Assembly: GCA_963920525.1 (NCBI GenBank)
Contig: OY986436.1
Span: 31,227,574 to 31,291,573, forward strand
Source: Dichetophora obliterata
Lineage: Eukaryota > Arthropoda > Insecta > Diptera > Sciomyzidae
Length of the DNA: 64,000 bases
Direction: 5' to 3'
A program made the translations under genes and the position numbers. The first letter of the stretch is position 1, and each line of letters starts with the position of its first letter. Shown here piece by piece: positions 23,909 to 35,732 of the stretch. Below the pieces are notes generated by a model. The model saw only the letters and a list, made by a program, of their open reading frames with translations, was not told where the DNA came from and made no database searches.

Positions 23909-24116
23909 CAACAACATCTAAATAGCCAACTTGACTCTTCATTGGATCCGTATTTATCTGACACATATACCAGCCTTTATCCGATTCCTTAACATCACGA
24001 ATACGCAGTATCCAGGCACGTTTCTCTGCGTGAGTTATGCTCATTCGATGATTTTTGGTTATTACGTGATTTTGTATCGTTAGAATAGTTTGCGTATCGA
24101 CACGTAGCCACGCAAT
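23909..24116 (-). CDS. Dpr-interacting protein (DIP) family exon: second half of Ig domain 1
   Basis: This 208-nt minus-strand exon is bounded by a pyrimidine-rich acceptor (TTTTTTTTCAG just above 24116) and a consensus donor GTGAGT (23903-23908). It encodes 69 codons plus one base, starting IAWLRVDTQTILTI. It carries the Ig C-strand Trp (IAW), the segment HVITKNHRMSITH and the F-strand motif ESDKGWYMCQI with the second domain Cys, then DPMKSQVGYLDVV. These are characteristic of insect DIPs, GPI- or membrane-linked neuronal cell-surface proteins that bind Dpr partners during synapse wiring. The N-terminal Dpr-contacting Ig domain is the one seen. The acceptor is phase 0 and fits the donor phase of exon 45087-45184. 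The paralogue (DIP-alpha to -theta and others) cannot be named from one domain. Confidence 0.93.
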
Positions 24117-25862
24117 CTGAAAAAAAAAAATAAAAAAATAAGAAAGTGTTATATAAGTGAGATATAAAAAATACTATTAAAGAAAATATATAAAGTGATT
24201 ACGCATTATTTATTATTTTTTTTTTTCTTCAAGGTACATAACCATTTTTTCAAAGATTTGTATTTGACCATATACATTTTTTTCCATGGGAAAAATTTAA
24301 ATACACATGTCTTTTTTTCAGATATAAACGATTTACTTAAATGATCTTTAAAATTGCCATAAAAATATTGACTTGAGACCAATTTGAAAGAAAAACTCTA
24401 CTAATTTCTAACAAGATTTGTTCTAAGGCTGCTCCAGGGTACGTCCAAGAGGCATCGCAACTCTCGGCTAAAATTTCTTCCTGTCAAACAAAACTCTTGT
24501 TTTCTATTAAGTCGAACTTTTTGCATTAAGTTTTAAGGGCAGATTCTCATCTAGAGGTTCAAAAACACGGTGAGATTGTTGATTTCCCAAACCAAAACCA
24601 TGAACCAAAACTATCTTTTTGAATTCATTTATGAACCTTTTCGGGTAGAAAAATTTATTTTTGGGACTCATATATGAACCCTTTTGGACTCATTCGTCGG
24701 ACTAAAATGCCTCTCAAAAGCGAAACTTTTTTTTTAAAACGAGTTAATAAGCGAACACAAATTAAACTTTTTCAATCATAAATTGTCTTATTAATGCATA
24801 TTTATAATAATATACTTTATTTGAATACATTTAGTTGTAATTTATCCAGTCCCGTCGTTCATTAGAATGTGAAAAATAACATTTTATATTAATTTCTGAA
24901 CTTATTCATGAATAAAAAACGGTTATTTTACAAGTAATTGTTTCCTGCTAAAATTATAACAAAATGTTTGTTTTTAGGCTCAAAAAAATTGGTTGGTTAT
25001 GTAAAAAATTTTCACGAATTTTATATTCTCTAGAAAGATGATTGACCATACAAATTAAAAACAAAAACCAAAATTCACAAAAAAAATGTCTACCCGAAAA
25101 CGTACTCAAAACTATCACTTCACGCAAAACCTTCGCATATAGTTCAGTGGGTTTATTTTTCATAAAAGGAAGTAAATGAACACCTTGACCTTTTTGGAAG
25201 TTATTTATTGATTCTTTAGGGGATTCTTTATTTATTGATTTTTTTTTTGTTTATTTTATGAAAATAAATCGATTGATGGATTCATATCAAACTTTGTACT
25301 CATCTGAATAACATTAATGAGTACTTAAAAAATGTTTTCATTCGGCAACCTTTTCGAATACTTAATGTTCGAGTTTCAACTTGAAAATTGAGTTACACAA
25401 TCAAGAATTTTCAATTGAGAAAAGAAATTTTTAATCTCCTTTAAAAATAAAAAAAAAAAAAAATGTATGAGTCAAAAAAGTATGTATGTACACTGAGGGA
25501 AATATGTGCTAAAATTAAATGAAATTGTGTTTATATAAACGAATTTGTTTTTGAAATAGAGCTTGAAACATTTTCATTTAAGTTAAACACAAATGTTCTT
25601 AAAGTTTAATTTAAAACAAAAGTTTTTGTTTTCAAAACGATGTTTTTCAATACACTTTCATTGTAAAAATTTTAAGTTTAAACACATTTTTTTAAACGAA
25701 AAATTTAATGCAAAAACTTTAATATTTTTTTATTTAACTTTTTCGAGTTTTCGAAGTCAGATTCGTGATCAGCGACCACTGGGACCCTCTGAATAAGAAA
25801 TTTTTTGACTTCATTTGATAAAGTTTGCGTTTCATTTCGGCTTGAAATATTTTCAATATCAT
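24117..25862. other. No gene seen; contains a dispersed repeat at ~24590-24757
   Basis: The segment at 24590-24757, with GGACTCATTCGTCGGACTAA, is repeated inverted at 43885-44042 (TTAGTCCGACGAATGAGGCC). The rest is AT-rich intronic DNA without recognised features. Confidence 0.6.
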
Positions 25863-26216
25863 AATAATTAATTAGTTTGTATCTCATCTTATGTTTAATA
25901 TTTGTAAGACTAATTCAAATATATTTTCAAATATTCAAATGTAAAATCGGGGTCTCAGTTGTCTGGCAATAATTTTCAATGATTCTACTGTACATAATTT
26001 TTTGATTCAATCTCTGATAGGGATGTATTTTTTGATATTATAATTAATTAGTTTGTATCTCATCTTATGTTTAATATTTGTAAGACTAATTCAAATATAT
26101 TTTCAAACATTCAAATGTAAAATCGGGGTCTCAGTTGTCTGGCAATAATTTTCAATGATTCTACTGTACATAATTTTTTGATTCAATCTCTGATAGCGAT
26201 GTATTTTTTGATATTA
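25863..26216. repeat. Two-copy tandem duplication, 176-bp unit
   Basis: The block containing ATTAGTTTGTATCTCATCTT, TCGGGGTCTCAGTTGTCTGG and CAATCTCTGATAG occurs at about 25863-26038 and again at 26039-26214. Only a couple of substitutions separate the copies (e.g. AAATATTC/AAACATTC and GATAGGG/GATAGCG). The period is 176 bp. It is non-coding, and the high identity implies a recent duplication. Confidence 0.9.
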
Positions 26217-28415
26217 GAAGGTAATAAGAGAAAATTATACAAAAAACAGAAATGAGTTTATAGTTCAAAATTAAACATGCTTGTTTTAAATTTTGTTTTC
26301 TAGAAACGCAAAAGATTTAAATTTATATTTTAAAATTTTTTGTTGAATTCTAAAATATGTTTTTTTTTCTCAGTGTATATATAAGGGTGTCCCAAAAATA
26401 TATATTTTTTTTTATTTTGACAAATGTCCGCGGCTTTAATACTTCCACTAGACCTTAGAAATACCCTCTGTGAAGCGCATCTCAAGTGATAAAGGTTTAG
26501 ATGTCGCGAATTCATTTTATAATTTTCCCATACAATTTGTATGGGTGAAAATCAGTTTTTCTCAAATTTTGTGTGTTATGACATATCCAAATTTAACTTT
26601 CATTGGATTATTATTTGGTAATAGTTATATTACCAATAATAATATACTTTGGCAAATAGTTATCATTTTTAGTATATTATCAATGTCAAGTTATAGCATT
26701 AAATCGTTTCATTAATCCCAATGATTAAAAAAATACATTCGCCCAAATACATTTAATAAAAGTTCTTCGACTGGACTGAAGTTAAAATACCCCATGGCTG
26801 TATTTTAGTTTATTTGAAGTCTTATATGTTGTATTATTTTGATAACGTCACTTTTATAGGACATGGTTTTTATCCAAATATGTTACATTTTAAACTCAGA
26901 GTCCTTTTTATTCATAAAAGCTTATGTACACAATATGAAGAAGAAACATTAACTTTTTTAATTTATAATGATTTTGCTATTAAGAGGACGTCACTTTTTC
27001 TGGGACAAGGACAGGATTTTCAGTTTCTGTTTAAAAAATTGCAAACATCTTGTGCATAGTAAAGACAAAAATTAATATGCAAAATTTGAAGCCATTGTAC
27101 TCATTTTTATGGAATTTCAGGATATTTTACTGATTTCATAAAGCAACTTTGGTTGGAGGTAGGCATTGGTATCATTTGATTTTTAAAAATCTTGTACTTA
27201 AAGTTCATATTAAAGGTTAAAGCTTATGTGCAGAATTTGAAGTTGGTTCTCTTCGGAAATGCATAACGATTTGCAGTGCTCAACTGCACTTTTTCAAGCG
27301 TCCAAATTGCAGCGTGAATTTGTTCGTTGCGGATGATGAGTGACGCTTGATAGAAAAATTACATTTAAGAATGTTTGACGTTTGCAGTGATGCAAAATTG
27401 GCATTTTTAGAATATTCTGCTTGTGTTTCAAAAGCAGTTTACGAATCATGATGCATTTTCAAATTTACCCATATTTAAAATGTTTTGAGTGATCTAAATA
27501 AAAAAAAAAATAATAATGTAACTTACGAACTATGAAGTATACAATAAAAAGCGGCATAAAAATGCTGCAGATAATCTTATTAAATTTTAATAGATACCAA
27601 TATTGACAAAAAAGTCGACTTTAATCGATTATGAGCTCCGATTAACATATTTTTTAGCACGCTGGAAATAGTCAAAAAAAAATCAATGATCGACTTTTGA
27701 CTTTGACTACCCATCGCTAGTCTAAAATGCAAATGCCAAAAACATTGAAAAACAGCGTCGGTCGATGGTGCCAAATGTTCGATGGTTCAAAAGAACAAAA
27801 ACATTAAGAATTACAACAATCATGAAGATATTGAAGTTGTTGTGAAAGAGTGGAAAGAGTTAGGCGCTGGGCATCGCTGATGTAGAGCGGAAAGACAGAT
27901 CGCAGAATTGGCGTGCATCCTAGCGTCGACGTTATTCATTTAAAACAAAGCGAAACAATTTTTTTATATCTACGGTATATTATCTTGAATATACCAGAGT
28001 TTTATGAAAATTTTTTAATGAACAATTTTTTGTACTTAAAACTTCTACAATTTACAAGATATATGGCAGTCCAAATAACAAAAAATTTTTCAAATTAAAT
28101 TGACGAAGAAATCCGACAGTTAAAATTATTAAAATAACAAAATTAACGAAAGATAAGAAGAGCCGAAAAAGGGCGTATTCAAAACTAAGTATGTTACAAT
28201 TTAATCTAGAATATACTCAATATGTAAATTTGAGCGACGTCAGTTGAGTTTTTTAGATTTGCATAATGACTAAATAAAAAACAGAAAATTAATTTTATTA
28301 CCATTGATTTGGAAACAATAAAATTTAGAAAAAAATAAATATTTTGTGGGGGCCATTGAAGAAAATTTATTTCTAATATTATCTTTGTGGTCATTAATAT
28401 CAAACCGTTTTAATT
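26217..28415. other. No gene seen; AT-rich intronic DNA
   Basis: GGGTGTCCCAAAAATATA at about 26387 resembles a mariner-type terminal repeat, but no partner end was found. Several ORFs of 60-80 codons show no recognisable motif. Confidence 0.5.
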
Positions 28416-29640
28416 AAATTCTGTTTACCATGTTCATAAATGATATTTTTAGTAGATACAATCATGTAACCATGCATGCTTATGCTGATGACCTGCAGTT
28501 GTATATGTCCAGACCCATTTGTCTCTCTGAATATTTATGTGCAAGAGTTAACGAAGATTTAAATTTGGTGGCAAATTGGGCCAAAGCTAATATGTTGGAA
28601 TTGAACCCTCTTAAATCGTATGTGTTACTGATTTCACAAACACTTTATATGAATCTCGATGTTCCCCCTATTTTCCTAAATGGCGTTGAGCTAAAATTTG
28701 TAAGAAAGGCTACTAATCTCGGCTACCAAATAAACTCATCATTGTCTTGTGAAGATCCTGTAAATTCCTGCGTTAGCAAAATTTATTATGTTCTCAGGAA
28801 TTTCCGGATGACTGCTGCGTTCGTACCTGTTGAAACTAGAAAGAAGCTTGTCTTACAGCTGCAACTGCCAAAATTTTCTTGTTCGAAATTCGTTTATAGC
28901 AAACTTGACTCGAGATCTATGCACAAAATTCAAGTTGCATTTAACAACTCTACACGCTATGTTTATGGTCTTCGGAGGTATGAGCATATAACACCCTTTA
29001 ATAAACAGTTATTAGGCCGTAATTTGCTCAGCTATCTTGAAGCAAGAAATTGCATTTTTTGCAATAAGGTTATTCACTCTCGTTGTCCAAGATATCTATT
29101 TGAAAAGGTAACGTTTTGTAGGTCAAACAGAAGCATGAACCTTGTTATTCCGAGGCATATATACTAAAGTCTATCCGATTGTTTTTCGTTAGTGCCATAA
29201 GACTTCACTTCCAAGAAACATTAAAACAATTTCCAACCCTAAGCACTTTAAGCATTTAATCTTCACCTATTTCTCTTAACTCTATCTCTTCTGTTTCTGA
29301 TCTTGTTATCCTTAACTAAAACTTAAATTAATTTTTTAGTTACTTTCTTAAAAATTTTTCTTTTCAATATAAATTTTTTGGCATTATTATCTTAATGATT
29401 TTTATATATATTTGAAAAAGTTTTCTTTTGTATTTTTATCCTCGAATAATTGAATTGTATTCCGTTTTATATGATGAATCAGTAAAATAATCTAAACATT
29501 TTTAAATGCATATCTCTATAATTACTTTAGCATTAGAGTTTATTATAGTTTATTTAATTAGTTGTTATTTATTTTTATATGCGGCATGAAATAGATTTAA
29601 GTCTTAAAAGTCAACAATTTGTCTAAATAAATAATAATAT
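28416..29640 (+). pseudogene. 5'-truncated jockey-superfamily LINE (reverse transcriptase C-terminal half)
   Basis: A 245-codon open frame (28430-29167) starts within the reverse-transcriptase palm at FINDI and keeps the active site AYADDLQLY near residue 17. The thumb (ATNLGYQINSSLS) and a C-terminal region with two Cys (NCIFCNK) follow. A full ORF2 would be about 900 residues, so endonuclease, fingers and half the palm are missing through 5' truncation, the usual outcome of incomplete reverse transcription. The ATG at 28430 lies inside the domain and is not a real start. About 470 bases of 3' UTR-like sequence end in AATAAATAATAATAT. The frame is uninterrupted, so the copy is fairly young. 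No target duplication was pinned down. Confidence 0.83.
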
Positions 29641-29710
29641 TAAAAAATTTTTTTTCGTAAATTCATAAAAAGATTTTGTTAACGTTCGGAAAAGCCTATT
29701 TAAATAATAA

Positions 29711-30192
29711 GGTGCGGTGGATGAAGCGTTTCGTTTTTTTTTTGGAGGCTCACAGCACCCGCAAAAATTATAATTTTGGAACTGTTTTTGGCTCAAATCG
29801 CAAGAATGGACATTTTTCCTAATTTCTATGCGATCGGATTTAAACATTTTCGATTTCGGCAGAAAATTATGACGATATTTCGAAAATGTTCGATTTTTTT
29901 TTTTAAAATAGTGTGGTGAAGCATTTCATCAAAAGAGTCTTTGTGTTTTTATGTATAAACATCACTATATATTGGTTTAATGGCCTCGAGCAAGCTTCTA
30001 AGTCAGCAAGAAACTGAAATATTGAATAAAAGTCATCGAATCAAAATTTATTATTCATCGCAAATATCAAGGTCAGAGTCACAGTTTCTACAAGTGTAGT
30101 AGCCACGGTTGCCCATGTCGGTTAACCCCTAAAACCCCCCTTGTCTGCAGGCCTGATATAAAAACTTCACCCCACGAAACGCTTCACGCTAA
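29711..30192. mobile_element. ~480-bp MITE with TGAAGCGTTTCGT ends
   Basis: GGATGAAGCGTTTCGT near the left end (29719-29734) pairs with ACGAAACGCTTCACGCT at the right end (30174-30190). A weaker copy (GGTGAAGCATTTCATC) lies at 29924. The minus strand at 30050-30112 encodes GYYTCRNCDSDLDICDE followed by a stop, which looks like the cysteine-bearing tail of a transposase. This may be a deletion derivative of an autonomous element. Confidence 0.6.
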
Positions 30193-31295
30193 AAAATATA
30201 TTTAGAAAAAAATTAGCTTAATGTCTTCATAAGCCTATTGAGCGATAGGCCCACAGAACTATCGTTTTGAGAACGTTTTTTGTAATGGTAGCGCTACCTT
30301 AGTTCACGATGTCTTTCTCTGAATGAGTTGCTGCTCTACACGTCAGAAGTTAGATTCAATTTAATTTTTATGTACATTTAATTCATTTACAAAGGTTTCT
30401 CACTTAAATTTGCTGCGTTCTTTCTGCATTTATTAATTTAACAGCGTCAGTAACAGCATCTGACAGTTAAGCAAACAGTTGTGTTCATGTAGCATAGAAT
30501 TTGTTCGCTCGATTAAAAGGCGTTCGCTACTTTATTAGTTTTAGTTAGCGCTTCCAAATTTGTACCATTCAGCGAATTTTTACACAACAGTTGCCAACTG
30601 TTGTCTGCGCTGATTGCGGCCAATGTTACTTTTTCTTAAAAAAAAAAAAAATTAAATTCAAAATTATTTACAAACATATTTTAAGCCGAAAAAGAAAAAA
30701 ATCTTTTATCAGTTCAGAAGGAAAAAATTACTTATAAGTGATCCATTTTTTATTCATAAAGAAATTCAGAAATAAATAATAAAAGTAAGAAGCTTCACAT
30801 TCTTAAATGAGTTTAAAAAAATATAATAAAATGTTCTCCATCTTACTGAATCACAAGCGTAAAGTAAGAGTTTTGCGCTTGTTTTCTGGTTGAATTTGTT
30901 TTTAATATATGTTTTTGAATTAGTAGATCTAAAATGCATCCTTGATAGGACTAAATTCATAAAATGTTTGTGAATCAAAAAAGTGTTCAAATGTTAAAGA
31001 ACTGGAACTTGACTGAAAACACACAATTTATGTCTACCGACACAAAAAGCTCCAACACTGGAGTTTATATTGGTGCTTGAGTGCTGCTTTGCCAAAAACT
31101 ACAGAAAGACACAATTTATTTGGCATGCCAACATCACATGTTGGAACTTGTAGCCGGGGCAGCATTCAAGGCGCTTAAAATTGAAGAATAAAGTACTTCG
31201 CCACACGTCAAAATTTTCGTAACTTTGCTGCAAAGATGGGAGTTTATTGATAAAAATAATTTTCGAATTGCATCAATCATAAAATAGCTAGTTGC
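30193..31295. other. No gene seen
   Basis: Non-coding DNA between a MITE and the copia-like element. A small palindrome GGTAGCGCTACC lies at about 30287. Confidence 0.5.
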
Positions 31296-31300
31296 AAATA

Positions 31301-31442
31301 TGTTAGAATACGAATTAATTATTTACTGTTCCATATATTACTTGTTATGTTATAAAACATTTAGTCATGCTTGTTATTTCAATTCTATTTATATTGAGTT
31401 TGTATATAGAACTTCACTTCCGAATAAAAACTCTTGCTAATA
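31301..31442 (+). repeat. 5' LTR of the copia-like element
   Basis: A 142-bp direct repeat of 35586-35727 with four substitutions. It would hold the promoter and polyadenylation signal (AATAAA within CCGAATAAAAACTC). It starts directly after the AAATA target duplication. Confidence 0.95.
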
Positions 31443-31458
31443 GGTTATGGGCCTGCAG
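31443..31458 (+). promoter_or_regulatory. Primer-binding site, initiator-tRNA-Met internal type
   Basis: GGTTATGGGCC follows the 5' LTR. It is complementary to the anticodon stem-loop of initiator tRNA-Met (GGCCCAUAACC), the half-tRNA primer used by copia and 1731, not to a tRNA 3' end. Confidence 0.8.
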
Positions 31459-31518
31459 CTTTTTTTGAATTTATCATCAAAAATAGAAAATTTTCCTGTT
31501 AAAAAAAAAAATTACGTA

Positions 31519-34500
31519 ATGACGACCTCCGGCAATATGCATCAACTGGAAAAGTTAAAAGGACGGGAAAATTTTCCACAATGGTCGTTTGGAATGCAGA
31601 CGGTTCTTGAAATGGAAGAATTGTGGGAAATTGTTTAAGTATCGAAGAGTTTCGAAGAACTAACGGATTCAGAGCGGAAGTCAACTTTAAAGGCTCGTGG
31701 ACGAATCGTTTTGGCTCTAGGAGGGGACATTTATGTGCATATTCAAAGCACACGGACAGCGTATGAAGCATGGGAGAAAATGAAGATGAAATTTGAGGAC
31801 AATGGCTTGACGAGAAGATGTAGCTTGCTGTCGCAGCTTACAAACTACCAGTTGGAGAATTGTGCATCAGTGTCTGATTACGTGAATGGCATTATCTCTA
31901 CAGCGAATAAGTTGAATGCACTAAATTTTTGCGTTACGGATGAATGGGTTGGGTCACTCCTGCTTGCTGGCTTACCATAAGAGTACCGACCCATGATCAT
32001 GGGACTCCAAAGCTGTGGAATAGAGTTAACAGGTGATTTCGTGAAGACAAAACTTCTTCAATATATCTGTGAAGTCACACCGGCAGAGGGTGCAGCAGCC
32101 TTTTATAGAAAGAAGCGCGAAGGAAAAAGTCCTAGATGTTTCAACTGCAATGAAACTGGACACATTGCGAAGAATTGTCGTAAACGGAAGGAAGACAATA
32201 AACACAAGAAAAATGTATATAACCGTAACTATTCTGCATATGTGACAGGCACAATCAACGAAGACTCTTGGTACATCGACAGTAGAGCGTCTGCACATAT
32301 GTCAAGAAGATCTGATTGGTTTGTTGATTTAAAGTTGAATACTGAAAGAAACGAGATTCTGATGGCTGATAACAAAATCGTACATGCATCTGGAAGCGTA
32401 AAAGTACGCCTTAATACGTCAGTCAACTCGGTAAATTGGCAAATCGATGTTTTTAATGTGCTCTGTGCACCTGAATAAGCGACGAATCTTTTGTCGGTAA
32501 GTGAACTAGTTAAAAGAGGCCACAAAGTTGTGTTTAGTCCGGAAGGTTGTGCAATTTCCAGTCAACGCGGCGAGAAGATGGCAACTGCAAAGAAACTGAA
32601 TGGTATGTACAAATTAAATTGTAGTTTAAATTCTGAATTCGCAAACAGATCAATCGCCAAGTCAAAATCAGATGACTACGATTTGTGGCATCAAAGGCTT
32701 GGTCATTTACATACCAATGCATTAAATTTGTTAAAGAATGGCATGGCAACGGGAATAAATTTCCTGAACACAAGCAAGATTGAGCCATGCGTATCATGCG
32801 CAAAAAGAAAACTTAAGCGTAAAGTGTTTCCAAAAGAGGGTCACCGTGTCACAGAGAAGCTGTTATTGGTGCACACAGACCTTTGTGGGCCAATGGAGGT
32901 TGCGTCGATTGGCGGCAGCAAATATTTGTTGACTTCTATTGACGATCATACTAGGATGGTATTTGTTTATTTTCTCAAATCGAAAGATACAGTGAAGCAG
33001 CATTTTTAAGAGTTCATAGCATTTGCAGAGAAGCAAACTGGCTTTAAAATCAAAATTCTTTGCTCAGACAACGGCAACGAGTACGTAAACAGCGATATGA
33101 AGTCTATATTTAAAAAAATGGGTATTCAGCATCATACAACTGTTGCATACAATCCAAAACAAAACGGGGTTGCTGAACGCATGAATCGGACGTTGGTGGA
33201 GAACGCCAGAAGTATGATGGCGCATGCGAATTTGCCGAAGCAGTACTGGGCTGAAGCAATCAACACGGCAGTTTTTTTGGAGAATCTGTCCCCACACAAA
33301 AATCTGGCGTGCACTTCTGTGGAGTTATGGCAAGGTAAGAAACCAAACTTATCACATTTAAAAGTGTTCGGTTGTCTTGCTCTTTGCATTGGCGTCGGAA
33401 GCGGGGGGACAAGGGGGCAATTGCCCCCACTTTTTTAGCTAGATAAAAAATTTAAAAGGAAAAGTTATTCAAAATATCAGTTTTTTTACAACGATATTAT
33501 TTTTGTATTATATATTTTCCTCTTCTTTCTCTCTTCTTCATGTTTCATGTGAAGAAATTTTGGTAAACTTTTTTTGCACCACCATTTGTACTGCCCCCCC
33601 AGATGAAATTAGCTTCCGACGCGCTTGGCTCTTTGTCATATTCCTAAACAGAAACGCCAGAAGTGGGACTACAAAGCGGTAGAGTGCATATTCATTGGAT
33701 ACGCAGAGAACAGCACAGGCTATAGGGTATACAATCCAAAATCAAGGAAGTTTAACATCAGTCGCAGTGTAATATTTAAAGAGGACACGTTTAATACATT
33801 CGGAGAGATGAATGATACTGAATGGATTCAGTTTCCAATTAATGAAGTACGTGCAGAGATCCTTACTGAAGTGGGAAATTCTTCAAATCACGAAGAGGAT
33901 CCAGAAGTCGCTGAGGAATCATGATACGAATGAAGTGGGGGATAAAAGCTGCAGCGATTCAAAAGTCGTTGCGGATAAAAAAAGTAGCAGTGCAGATCAA
34001 GATGCTGTGAATGAGAGCAGCAGCGTTATACAAATCATTGATAAAGAGAGTGATGAGACAATAACTGAGATTGCTGAGCCACTCCTTCGTCGGTCAGAGC
34101 GACTCAAGAACTTGCAATACAATTGCATGTGCAATATAGTTGAAGAAGACGAAGATCCAATTTCTGTCAACGAGGCTATGATGCGAGACGATAAGGAATT
34201 GTGGCTGAAAGCAATGCAAGAAGAATTTAGTTCGTTGCAAGAAAATGAAACGTGGACTTTGGAAGATTTACCGGAAGATAGAAAAGCAATAAAATGCAAG
34301 TTTTTTTTCAAGACGAAGAAGGGAAGAAATGGAAGTATTCGATACAAACCCAGGCTAGTTGTTAAAGGGTGTAGTCAACGAAAAGGATTTGATTTTAAAG
34401 AAACATATTCTCCGGTAGTGAGGTACACGTCTATTCGTTACTTGCTTGCACTCTCTCAGTCACAGCGTTTCTTCAAAGTGAACTTAAACAGTTTACATGA

Positions 34501-35573
34501 CACAACCAGAAGCTATTGAAAAGCATTGTACGGACTAAAACAAGTAAGTTTGGCTTGGAACTTAAAACTAGATTTGGAGCTTAAGACCTTTGGTTTAACG
34601 CGATCCAAAGTTGATCCATGCGTATACTACAAAAATTATGGGAAGTTTAAAACATATGTAGCTATTTACGAAGACACATTTACGAAATTTAAAATGAAGG
34701 ATTAAGGCGAGGTTAAATTTTGTCTCGGAATGAAAATCGATAAGGCTTATGATGAAATAAGTATAAGTCAAGAAGATTATATTGAAAAGATTTTGAAACG
34801 ATTTGGTATGGATTATTGTAATCCCGTATTGACTTCTTCAGACCCGAATACAAAATTAAATAAAACTATGTCAGCAAATGCACAGAAAGAAATTCTTAAG
34901 ATGTCAACAGTTCCCTATAAAGAAGCTATAGGAAGTCTTATGTTTGCGGCGCAATGCACTCGACCGGATATTTGCCACGCAGTCAATCACTTAGCTAAGT
35001 TTTGAACAATCCTGGTCAAGCGCACTGGAACGCGGTAAAACGAGTATTTCGCTATCTCAAAGGTACAAAAAGCTTGAAGTTGAAATTTCACAAAGAAGGC
35101 AATAAAGAAATAATTGGCTACTCCGATGCGGATTAGGCAGCTGAGGACGACGAACGACGTTCTGTCACGGATATGTCTTTACATTTATGGGTGGAGCTGT
35201 TTCTTGGAACAGTAGGCGACAACCAACAGTCGCCCTATCAACAACCGAGTCTGAGTACATGGTTTTGTCTGCTGCAACACAAGAGGCTATGTGGTTCAAG
35301 TACCTTGAACAAGAAATACGAAGTGAGACGAAAAATCCTATGAAAGTTCATTGTGATAATAGAAGTGCTATACATTTGGCTCTGAACAATGGATACCACG
35401 CACGATCGAAACATATTGATGTGCGTCATCACTACATTAGACAAAAATGTGAAAATCAAGATATTAAATTAGTTGGTATTGGAACTGACAATCAAATTGC
35501 TGACATTCTCACTAAAGCATTATTTCGAGAGAAGCATGAATATCACTGCAATAACTTGGGAGTTGTTATGTAA
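31519..35573 (+). pseudogene. Copia-like gag-pol polyprotein, broken
   Basis: The frame opens at the ATG at 31519. Gag (LKGRENFPQW) has a zinc knuckle CFNCNETGHIAKNC near 32140. The protease motif is WYIDSRASAHM near 32270, where a Gly of the usual DSGA is Arg. Integrase has the zinc-binding region HQRLGHLH/CVSCAKRK, the catalytic Asp of HTDLCGP, the Asp of CSDNGNEY and the Glu of NGVAERMNRT. The reverse-transcriptase fingers (KPRLVVKGCSQRKGFDFKE) and ALYGLKQ are present, but the two segments with the catalytic aspartates (around 34490 and 34670) are deleted. RNase H carries VALSTTESEY and ADILTKAL near 35235-35515. In-frame stops occur near 31636, 31978, 32476, 33007, 34703 and 35134, and a frameshift near 33870. 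It is non-functional and would depend on proteins from elsewhere. Confidence 0.93.
33387..33627. mobile_element. hAT-like MITE (241 bp) inserted in the copia integrase region
   Basis: The sequence breaks the integrase C-terminal frame and is bounded by the 8-bp duplication GCTCTTTG (33379-33386 and 33628-33635). Its ends pair as CATTGGCGTCGGAAGC against the inverse of GCTTCCGACGCGCTTG. An 8-bp duplication with CA...TG ends fits the hAT superfamily. The interior has G-run and C-run blocks (GGGGGGACAAGGGGGCAATT, TGCCCCCCC) and no frame. Removing it rejoins the coding sequence. Confidence 0.88.
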
Positions 35574-35576
35574 TTC

Positions 35577-35585
35577 GAGTGGGGG
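35577..35585 (+). promoter_or_regulatory. Polypurine tract
   Basis: GAGTGGGGG lies immediately before the 3' LTR, where plus-strand synthesis of an LTR retrotransposon is primed. Confidence 0.8.
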
Positions 35586-35727
35586 TGTTAGAATACGAAT
35601 TAATTATTTACTGTTCCATATTTTACTTGTTATGTTATAAAACATTTAGTCATGCTTGTTATTTCAATTCTATTCATATTGAGTTTTTATATTGAACTTC
35701 ACTTCCGAATAAAAACTCTTGCTAATA
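35586..35727 (+). repeat. 3' LTR of the copia-like element
   Basis: A 142-bp repeat of 31301-31442. It is followed at once by the AAATA target duplication. Confidence 0.95.
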
Positions 35728-35732
35728 AAATA

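Larger units (their letters stand above)
31301..35727 (+). mobile_element. Copia/1731-like LTR retrotransposon, full length but defective
   Basis: Two 142-bp LTRs (31301-31442 and 35586-35727) flank a gag-pol region in copia order: gag, protease, integrase, reverse transcriptase, RNase H. The 5-bp target duplication AAATA stands at 31296-31300 and 35728-35732. The LTRs begin TGTTAG and end CTAATA. They differ at four of 142 positions by my alignment. The total of ~4.4 kb is shortened by deletions in the reverse transcriptase and lengthened by a MITE in the integrase. Style and sequence (the zinc knuckle, the VALSTTESEY motif) suggest the Drosophila 1731 group. Confidence 0.95.

Noticed and set aside
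26387..26404. GGGTGTCCCAAAAATATA as the end of a Tc1/mariner element
   Set aside because: No inverted partner within a plausible distance and no transposase remnant next to it.
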